DNA of 64,000 nucleotides. Origin: Hyaloperonospora brassicae. Lineage: Eukaryota; Oomycota; Peronosporomycetes; Peronosporales; Peronosporaceae. Both the position numbers and the translations under genes were made by a program. The stretch lies in contig CANTFL010001353.1 of assembly GCA_947650285.1 (NCBI GenBank), forward strand, positions 186,001 to 250,000. Direction: 5' to 3'. The notes beneath the pieces were generated by a model. The model searched no databases. It worked only from the letters and a program-made list of their open reading frames with translations, and was not told the DNA's origin. Below, in pieces: positions 55,701 through 64,000 of the stretch. The stretch's first letter is position 1. Each line of letters starts with the position of its first letter.

Positions 55701-56775
55701 GCATGATCGCCAGGTCCAGGTTTAGCTCGCTTTTGTAGTTCTACACGGTATACTCGACTTCATATGTCGCTGCAATCGTTTCAATGTATACATCAAGCCT
55801 TGCCGCAGCTACATCATACTTCTCTTTTGCAATTTCCTCCCTAATGGGTGCGAATCAACGACCAAATTTACTCCTCGTCATGTGGTCCAAAGATCTCATT
55901 AGAGGTAGCCTCGTTATTTCTTTTTCTCCACCGAATAAAATCTTCGTGTCGTTTCTTGATCGGAACATTCCCTTGCTTTTCCATCCATCCGCTTAATTAC
56001 GCTCGTGGAAAATGGATGTAGGCACTGAATCGGCCAACGAGTCGGCAGAGTGATACCACCACATCCCACAATGAGTAAAGCACGAGTAGACAAAATCGCT
56101 TGGTCATCAGGATAGTCGGTATGCAGTCGATACAAAGAATGAGAAAGATTCGAGAAATTAGTGGTGCACGCCAAGGGAGTTTGCTGATAAGGTTTTATTA
56201 AGCTCGTGTTAAATTAGACGTATATTTTTCGCTATTAAGTATCCATAACCGGTTTTTGGATGCAGAATAACAAGATCCAAGATATTTAGCTAGACAAATG
56301 TGCGATACGGTTACATAATGCAATGAAGTTGTAGAGGTTCGCAGAATTACGCTCTTTATGTTTGTATATTTACTCTTTAGCAAAACGAGAGCACAAAGAG
56401 ACTGTGCACAAAAGCGCGTTCTGCCTAGCGGAGTGATCTGGCTGAACTAGGTCATTAATTTTCTGTGATCATTATCCGACAAAGAGCGACGCTGAGTAAA
56501 AATTAATTTGCAATACTTGTACCGTCTGGAAATATAGTAAACGAGAGGAGCTAAATCTAATTGTTTTGCGCATAAAGATATTGGGAACTGGCTCGACAAC
56601 TGACAAAAAGGGATCTTGGTAGATGGCAAGACATAGGTTTTTCGTGCAAGCGCTGCATGGCCGTAGGTCTGCCATGTTCTTGCACACATGGACAAGATTT
56701 TATGATGCGATCACCTTCAGTTACGAGATAGAATAAAGGAATAAAAAAACCTCACTAAATTAAAATATTCAGTCC
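55701..56775. other. Unassigned AT-rich region
   Basis: Reverse frames at 55914-56174 and 56447-56695 are open for 82-86 codons but show no domain. Nothing else seen. Confidence 0.4.
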
Positions 56776-57214
56776 CATAACGGGTCATCGAAAACTAGGT
56801 AGTGGACTACCAGTACGTAGTTCGATATCACTGACAACAGTGAAGGTCAGTTATTTGCTAGGTATATGCACTTTTTAGACGAAGGGTAAAAGACGAAGAT
56901 AAATGCTTTGGTCGTAGCAAAAGTGAAGCTGTTATTGAATATACTTAAGTCCAATATTACTTCTTCTCTGAGTTATCCTAACTCAATTATATATTTATAT
57001 ATGAAGTATGATGATGCCTACTCACCACCCTTTGCGCGCGTCTAGCAGCGATTGGAAAGTTCGTATAAACACGATACCAACCAATAAGTAGACTTTTAAT
57101 TCCACTCAACAATACCGCCGTATCAAGTGATATTGTTCAATTAATATTATAACATTATATTCTTTATTACCATTTTCACAAAGCTTCTTTATTAGAACGG
57201 GGTTCCCCGTTACA
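56776..57214 (-). mobile_element. Solo LTR, B/D-related, reverse orientation
   Basis: 439 bp. It begins CATAACGGG (decayed TGTAACGGG) and ends GGGGTTCCCCGTTACA on the forward strand. Internal landmarks follow B's forward-strand order (ACTCACCACCC, GCGCGCGTCTAGCAGCGATTGG, CAATAnnnnCG). Flanks AGTCC and GGTCT could be a target duplication with two transitions. Older than the solo LTR at 48067. Confidence 0.75.
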
Positions 57215-60144
57215 GGTCTTAATGCCTATGCACGACCTGTAAATGGGATTGGCCAAGAAAATAGTGAACATTAGGCGTTTGTGTCCGACATGGCGAGTAA
57301 TGGGAAAGACTGGCCAGTCGGTATGACATTCGACAGGTCAAACGACCTTGTTACATGCCATAAATGACGCAGTTGTTTATTGGCTTGATAGCCATGGGAC
57401 CGTTGTGGCCCTCATGCAGGACTTAGCTATGTAAAGAACATGTCAATGGCTTTGACGAAACGTCATGCGTGATGCACGCATAAGCAGCGTCTATACTCAG
57501 CCTGTATTTATCAGAAGAAGAGCCTTATGTGTGCCAGCTACATTCGGCGTACACCATTTCACGAGCGGTAGTGTCAAGCCTTCGCGCTTAGCTAGCGAAT
57601 ACGATGCAGAAGTCAAGTAATGTTCCTTGTGCATGCATCGTAGCGTAGCTAAGCGTAATTGGAGTCATGAATTCTCAACAACTATACAAGAATGGTAAAC
57701 ACAAATATAATTGCTGCACAAGGTCAAAGTCCGATGGCACAATGTGGCACATGCGCAAAGCCAAACAGTATAGTGCTGCATAGAGGCGCAGTCCAAAAGT
57801 CGAAGCTTGCCCTGGGAGACATTGGAAAACTAAGCACTCTGAACAGTAACGAGCCAAGTGCGACGGTGGTACGCATAGGTTTTAGACCTCGCTACCTTGG
57901 TTGAAGATGCGTGAACCGACAACGAATTTATACAGAATCAGCGACGCATTGACACTTATGAATATCCATACATGACCCACTCGTTCAATTCTTCATATGG
58001 TACGCAACATAAGCGGACCATAGGTCCAACAATTCGATCAAACCGATCGCTACATACATTGAAGGCTAGATGCTTGACTTGACAACCGTGCAAGAATTCT
58101 TTATCATCTCATTATTTGGGAATAAGTTGGTGGCTTCATCCTGCCTGGACGCAGCAGATTCAATTATGTGGCAGCCAGAACCAATCTTATACGCAGCAAT
58201 TGCGTGATTTGCGTCTTCAATGCAAAGCATAGGCGTATGTACATACACGTATCGTTGGCCGACTGTAATTGCCGCCGTGACCTTGTTGCGCCTATGTGCA
58301 GTGCCATTTGAGCTATTGTTAAACATAGATACAAATTTTCGCAATAGTGGCAGCCAAAAATGTGACATTACACCGAGGAGATTCATCGTAGCGCCTCGAA
58401 AAAATTGGCATTAGTATGAAAGGCTCTCTCAGATTGTGAGCATGCGAAGAATATCGTCGTCGCTTCCAATACTGATAAGATCGTTGTCATGGGCAGTGCA
58501 TATTCGGAGTCAACGTGAAGAAATTTGCTCAGCTTTTGAGCACACCACATGCCACTCTGAAAGTACTGCAAGTTTCCACTAGTGCACCATAGCACCTTCA
58601 CATGTTGCAGTAGCTGGCTGTATTATTTCTTGTCAGCTAGAGCGTAGTTTTGCGCTCATTTGTCGTCGACTGGGGACAAGTTGTTATCGACGGCGGTTTT
58701 ATTCTTCTGTATCGTTTTGTACCGTGTATCTGTGCATCTAGCTGAATTGATAGCAAACGTCCTGCAGCCGCACAGACACGCCGGTGAGTTCGCTGTTCAA
58801 AATCTTACCAACTTCTGTGAGCCACTGGCTGTCAGCGCGTCGTTTGATGGCATCAAAAGTACACAAGAGAGGACTCGGTGCCAGTAGAACACTCGTCTGA
58901 TCAGAGAGAAGTTCGCAAATAGCCCTGGCTACAACATCATGACAGTCGTTTTTTTAATTACATTTCTTGCAATTGAGAAGCGGTTGACGTATGATATGTT
59001 GCGGACAGTTCGTCACGCTGGGTGTCCGTGATGGATTCAGGCTGCGCATTATATTAGCGGATGGTTCGCTACGATGTCTCTCCTTTGCGTTATGCTGCTG
59101 AGATCTTGGAGCACTCCAATCAACTCTCTGTTAAATTCACCTAACCCTTCACGTGCTGTTTTCGCTTGCTACGTTTGCCTTCTGTAGACACATGAATTAT
59201 CAAGTCTGTGCATTCGTATTATCTCAATATCGAAGATGTCGTAAGTCTGAAGGTTTAGGAATATTCGTATACATTTACTTTACGTTTGTAGGAATGAAGA
59301 CGCAAAGAAAGTGAGCGTTATCGTCGTGGACTTTCTGCTACGACGCATAGACCCGGTTCTGTTTGCGCAAGCCAAAGCCCAATCCCGCCCTGGTTGGAGT
59401 TGCGGCGGATTTGCGCATCAAAAAGCCTCACCTCCTTCCTATTCATCGGCTAAAGTATTGCTCAGCCAGGCTCAATATCAATTCTAGGGAACAACTAGAG
59501 CTTAAATTGGAGAGCACAGTCCCGGTCTTACTCCCGTCGACCCAAAAGATCCGGTCGTGGACCAATGTTTATGGGTACAGTGCACTGTTCCTCCTCGGAC
59601 CAATGTTTATGGGTACAGTGCACTGTTCCTCCTCGTTAGCCTAGCTTACTGCGGTCGTTTCGAGAAGCCTGCGTCCTAGCAAATGATATCGTTGTCTCTA
59701 GCTGGGGGCATCAATATTGCACTTGATCACAAATTGAAAGATCGACTGGCGAATAACGCGATGAAAATAAGGACTTCTATCATGTGTACGCGTCCTCCAA
59801 ACAAGGTCATATTGAGGAGGCTGTATCTCTTCTCAATAATGGTTTCAACTACTGGCTGGAAGCCTTTCACCCGAGCAACTCGAAATACCGGATCCCGCGC
59901 TGACACCGAGAAACCTGATCATCTCGAGACAAGATTTTGCGCGTAGGCGCTTTGCCGTCCGAGGACTAGTGCTACTTAGTAAATGAACCCGTCGTTGTTG
60001 CGGTAACTTTGTTGCCCGATGACAGGACATAGTGGGTCGTCCGCGTACATAAAGAAAAACAAGATTCTCAATCACATCATTAACCGAGGTCCGTCCGCGA
60101 GCGGTTATAGAGCAAGGGGAGGTTCTGTCCGACTTCACCAAAAT
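57215..60144. other. Unassigned region
   Basis: Frames up to 106 codons on both strands (for example reverse 58386-58066 and 58601-58383, forward 59363-59644), none with a recognisable domain. The forward frame at 59363 spans the 38-bp tandem duplication. No promoter motif seen. Confidence 0.4.
59559..59634. repeat. Perfect 38-bp tandem duplication
   Basis: 59559-59596 and 59597-59634 are identical (start GGACCAATGTTTATGG, end CTGTTCCTCCTC). Being perfect, it is recent. Confidence 0.9.
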
Positions 60145-61090
60145 TAACGCCTCCAGCCGATATTTGACATCGTGATGGATATATTCATGCAGCTTTCGTC
60201 GAAACTAATGCCCAAGGTGTCGGAATGTCGGCAATGTCGAGGCCAATGGGCACCTGCGCACCGAGCCCGAGCAACTCGCAGCGTAACTGCGAGTGTCCCG
60301 CAAGAAAGCCTTGACACAGGGCGCCGTGGCCGTACCATCGGCGCCATTCTCCGTCTGCAGGTTGTTCTCGTTGCCGAGACTGAAGCCCAAAGTGTTGTCA
60401 TACATTGCAAACGCGTTGTACACCATCTGCGCACGCGTGAACAGGTCTTCCGGATAGCACTTGGGCGGCAGGTAGTCCAGCACGGAGCAGTTTTCACACC
60501 TGGCAAGGAACACAGCACAATCCGTCAGTCAAGTCTCAAGCGTCCGGACGGGTCGAGCTATACATAGGTGAATAGATCCACCGTCCACAGTCAACGAACA
60601 CTGGTGACAGAAGTCCTTGCAGCAGAAGGGATAAAGCGACGCGATAGACAGATAGATAGACAGATAGACAGATAGATAGACAGACAGGTAGTGCTTCTAC
60701 TCACGGTGCAGTGATGCCAACCAGCACGTAAATGCCTGCTTCTGAGCACGCACACATGAACTTGTCGTGCGAGGTGCCCGGGTCGATCGGGTAGAGCCGA
60801 ATCGTGTTGACGCCGAGGTCTTTGAGCACTTCCAAGTGCGGCTGCCACACGTCCTCGTGCTTATCGGCTGCCCAGTCGTAGTTGCCCACAGTGGCCATGC
60901 GGCCATCGTTCGGACGAGGGTAGTAGGCCATGCCTTTCATCCGGAATTCCACACCCGTCTTGGAATCGAACAACTTGTTGCCTTTCGTGACGATCGGCGC
61001 CAGCCACGCATCAGCTGTGGGCACCATCGACACAGCAGTGCAGAGCACCGCGAGAGCACAGAGGCCGCGGACACGGGAATCGAAGGTCAT
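60145..61090 (-). pseudogene. GH72 1,3-beta-glucanosyltransferase, truncated fragment with intron
   Basis: GH72 (Gas/Gel/Phr) enzymes cut and rejoin beta-1,3-glucan in the cell wall. Exon 1 (61090-60705) begins with a signal peptide (LCALAVLCTAVSMVPTADA) and has FRMKGMAYYPR, LKDLGVNTIRLYPIDPGTSHD and EAGIYVLVGI, the start of the GH72 barrel. A GTGAGT...CCAG intron (60704-60500, 205 bp) follows. Exon 2 has CENCSVLDYLPPKC, RAQMVYNAFAMYDNTLGFSLGNENN, including the NE acid/base Glu. A 1-nt frameshift near 60255 follows; the other frame continues VPIGLDIADIPTPW and then homology ends. The nucleophile half of the barrel is missing, so the product would be inactive. Confidence 0.82.
60500..60704 (-). 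other. GH72 intron with GATA/GACA repeat
   Basis: Donor GTGAGT and acceptor TTGCCAG give an in-frame Pro codon across the junction. A (GATA)/(GACA) mixed microsatellite fills about 60644-60690 near the donor. Confidence 0.7.
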
Positions 61091-61120
61091 CTTGCAGAGA
61101 TGTGTTTGATTTTGTTTGGA

Positions 61121-61135
61121 CAAAGGGGAAATGCG
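61121..61135 (-). promoter_or_regulatory. Oomycete initiator-like motif of the GH72 gene
   Basis: Reverse strand CGCATTTCCCCTTTG, 31-45 bp upstream of the ATG, matches the oomycete Inr/FPR pattern (CATTYYNC...TTT) with one or two changes. Confidence 0.45.
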
Positions 61136-61178
61136 TTTCGACCACTTTGACGTGCTCGTGTTTCGTGGAATTTTCATC

Positions 61179-61203
61179 ATCGTCGTCGTCGTCGTCGTCG
61201 TCG
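61179..61203. repeat. (CGT)n trinucleotide repeat
   Basis: Eight perfect CGT units in the GH72 upstream region. Confidence 0.85.
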
Positions 61204-62039
61204 GGGAAGGGACTGGCAGGCGAAGACAGCAAACACTCGACCACATCAAACCGACGTGATGTCACACATGCGATACGTGACCAAGCGAATACTACCTCCT
61301 CTCATACATCGGGATGTCTTCGCCAGCGCACTGATCGCAGCTTACATATGCAGTGGCCTTGTAGCGTGCTATGTGTTGTCATTCTCCACAGGCCGCTGCA
61401 ATTACAAACGCAAGGGTTGTCTACTGCGATACCCAGAGCAGACACACTCGTTTGGACGGTAGTGGCTACTGAAGTGTACGCGCACATCAATTGTCCGCCA
61501 TGTTCGCGTACCTGCTACCTGCCGCTTTGCAAATGCGTTGAAGCGCTTTGTGCGAAGCATCCACTTTGCCGGTAAACTTTCAGCTCGAAGCGCCAGCCAC
61601 GCTTCAGGGACTTACTCACACCAGTAACTTCTTTTCGTACTATACCTGCTGCTTGGCAACTAAACTATTCCGCATAAGATCCGTGAACTATGCGCTCGAT
61701 AGCACATTCAGTCCAGAAGACGATCACAAGACCGCGGCAGTGTCAAGTGAAACACGCATCGATACAAAGCTACTTGCTCTGACTGCCCTTGTAAGGGGTG
61801 AGCCTGTTACATGCCATTGGCTCGAATTGCGTAATATGAGAATTCAACGTTATATTGTAGAATTTAATAAATGATCCGCTAATGAGTCTTCAGTTTTTGC
61901 TAATGAGTAGTCTTCAGTTTTCGCTAATGAGCCTTCATCCTATAGATTAAACAAGTCATTTGTTTAGGGGTCTTTTATTTCTAAAATTGTATTGATGTAC
62001 TTTTAAGAAATAACGTCTATTCATCTCAAGTTATCTAGT
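61204..62039. other. Unassigned spacer between GH72 fragment and MULE
   Basis: A forward frame at 61548-61874 is open for 108 codons without any domain. A repeated CTAATGAGtctTCAGTTTT-like phrase occurs three times at 61879-61938. Nothing else assigned. Confidence 0.4.
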
Positions 62040-64000
62040 CGATTGGACCCGTGACAACCTTCCTTCAAAGCCATTAAAAGGCCTTTACCAGCTCACAGAA
62101 GAGCTATTTGATTCTGTGGACGAAGCTTGCCACGCGCTTGACGAATTAACACTGCCGTAAGGATATGTTACAACTATTAAAAGGCAAGTAAGGGTGGTTT
62201 ACCGCAAGGACGTTGAGGTTAAAGCAGTAGATCTGCAATGCTCATGCAACGGCCGCCGAACTTGTTCTTGTACCGACTCAGTTACAGAGCCTCATCGTCA
62301 GCGCATGGGCTCCAGCCGCGCCACGGGATGCTTCTTCTCTGCTACAATTAGACGACAGCGACGTCAAGAACAATTAGAGCAGTGGTCGATTAAAGTTACT
62401 CATGAAAAGCATACCATGATCTTTTTAAAGAAATCAAGGTGCATCTACATGTACGTACTCTGAAGAAAGAACAAGAACAATCGGTGATTGCGAGTTGCGT
62501 GCAGACATCAGCTCTGGTTGCATCGTTGCCTCCCTACGACAATATGATATTGTGGGTGTTACTGCTCGCGATATATACAACATTAGCGCAATGGAGCGCC
62601 GCAGATATCTAGGAGGAAGGTCTCCGCTTACGAACTTGCTTGAAAGTCTAGCAAAAAGCAATGACCAAAACAACAATGCACCGTACTACGCAAAATTTGG
62701 GGCTGAGCAGCAGCTCACGCACCTATTTATCTTGTCCCTCTGCCAGGAATATCACCTCCTGTTTCAGCCCAAGTCGGGTATTTTAACTGACACCACTTAC
62801 AAGAACAATCGATTTCTACTACCTTTGCAGCACATTGTGTTCTTCACTGCGACCAACAGCAGATACACTTTCGCATATCGCTTTATGAGAAACGAAAATG
62901 AAGGCGACTACATCTGGGCGATGCAGAACCTAAGGCGGGTATTCGGAATTTTCAACATCGCTACACCAAAAACATCCGTTATTGATCGCGAGATGGCATT
63001 AATTAACGCGCTCGATAACTGTTTTCCCGTTGCGAGTACACTGCTTCGTTGATGGCACATAAAAAAGAACATCACTGCCAAGGTGCGATGACATTTTGAC
63101 TCCACAAAGGAGTTCAAATAATAACAGCCCACGTGGAACTGCTTGGTACAAGCTCAATTAACGACATGGTATGACCGCCAGATTGTTGCGATGAGGTTTG
63201 TTCTACCAGTTTATGTAATGAAATATCAGGATGATACTTGACTAGTATACAAGAAAAATTTCGTGTTTTGCTACTTGCGTGATTGTCTACATTACATTCA
63301 TGTGACAACGTCACGTGTCGAGTGCGCGCAGCGGGCATAGAGAAGTGGTTAAATGTAGCCACAGGCAAGAAGCTCAATTTAAACTTGATGATATTGGTAG
63401 TTTAGCTATTTAAGTATTTTTACGCCTTGAGGTGATCTATGGCTGGTAAACACAGCTCTTGGGTTGGCTTCCTACGGCCAAATTGCTATAGTCAGCCACC
63501 AAAACGCAAGGGAACGCGCCATCGTCGAATTTCATCTAGGACCTCTGTTTGCAGGAGTAATGAGCACGATTTCTGTCGCAGGTGTATTGGCAGCACATCG
63601 TCAACAAATTTATAGACTTTACCCAGGATCTGGTCAGAATCTGATGACAAAAAACATGGGACATCCTTGTCGTCATGCAATATTCAAATTAGATCGGCCG
63701 TTTAGTTAAAAGCTTTTGACTAGCATTGGCGGTTGGTCCAACCTTCAACACTAAGGGCTGATAACGAGACAGTCAGATATGATGTTGCCGACTATGATAC
63801 TGTGCTAAAAGGGCTTCGTAAGAGGTATGTGAATGCTGACATACTCCATCAAAGGATGCTATACGATCATGCTATCGCTGCTCCAGATTACATAAAACGT
63901 GACCCTGAGCTGGTAAGGATACGCGAGCGCCCAACTGATTCTACCCGCCGCAATTTATCTCACTTTAATAACGTAGAGAACGCGTTGAATCCCAAGAGAC
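62040..64000 (+). pseudogene. MULE-family transposase, decayed, runs off the window end
   Basis: DNA transposon of the Mutator-like superfamily. N-terminal FAR1/WRKY-GCM1-like DNA-binding part: FDSVDEACHALDELTLP (62110), SRATGCFFSATIRRQ, WSIKVTHEKHT. MULE DDE domain in the frame 62495-63052: GILTDTTYKNNRFLLPL with the first Asp, FRMRNENEGDYIW-type Trp block, VIDREMALINALDNCF with the second Asp. After a TGA in place of the Cys before WHIKKNITAK it goes on: YVMKYQDDT, TTSRVECAQ. A SWIM-like zinc finger (MGHPCRHAI) is near 63655, and PTDSTRRNLSHF, the Ser/Thr-Arg-Arg tail, is near 63935. Many stops. No terminal inverted repeats were identified. Confidence 0.8.

Overview
The window reads as a transposon-dominated stretch of an oomycete genome (a Phytophthora or downy-mildew relative). 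The reasons are several families of Ty3/gypsy chromodomain retrotransposons, a degenerate non-LTR element with a terminal RNase H domain, a MULE transposase, a GH72 glucanosyltransferase fragment with an oomycete-style initiator, and one small secreted protein that looks like a degenerate RXLR-type effector behind a good oomycete Inr/FPR core promoter. The species cannot be named from the sequence. No translation machinery, rRNA, tRNA gene or CRISPR was seen.

Layout. 1-9435 is AT-rich and gene-free apart from a degenerate 20-bp tandem array (629-830), a LINE 3' fragment (about 4800-5490) followed by a 309-bp tetranucleotide repeat (5691-5999), a tRNA-derived SINE with a 14-bp target duplication (8279-8503) and a gypsy remnant. 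9436-25636 is gypsy element A (+), split by the younger gypsy element B (14099-22081, -), which sits in A's integrase zinc finger with a perfect 5-bp duplication. 25637-29276 carries the effector candidate (28037-28609). 29277-36848 is gypsy element C (+). 37123-45111 is element D (-), an older relative of B. 48067-48508 and 56776-57214 are solo LTRs related to B/D. About 50.4-55.7 kb is a decayed LINE. 60145-61090 is the GH72 fragment. From about 62040 to the window end is a decayed MULE transposase.

LTR divergence counted by eye orders the insertions: B about 3/391, A about 9/605, C about 12/476, D about 35/393. B being younger than A agrees with the nesting.

Two features stand out. First, elements B and D, and the LTRs of A and C, are built from a near-continuous chain of short perfect hairpins (5-12-bp arms, 1-10-nt loops, one about every 25-35 nt). 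In B and D the chain runs through LTR, gag, protease, RT, integrase and antisense gene alike, while the homologous pol of element A lacks it. Second, all four gypsy elements carry a long antisense ORF. It starts roughly 110-135 bp inside the 3' LTR, runs against pol and encodes a disordered protein with a C-terminal coiled coil that lies opposite the sense-strand linker between the integrase GPY/F module and the chromodomain. The antisense proteins of A and C share motifs, so this looks like a conserved second gene of these retrotransposons. All coordinates, motif matches and counts were made by eye.
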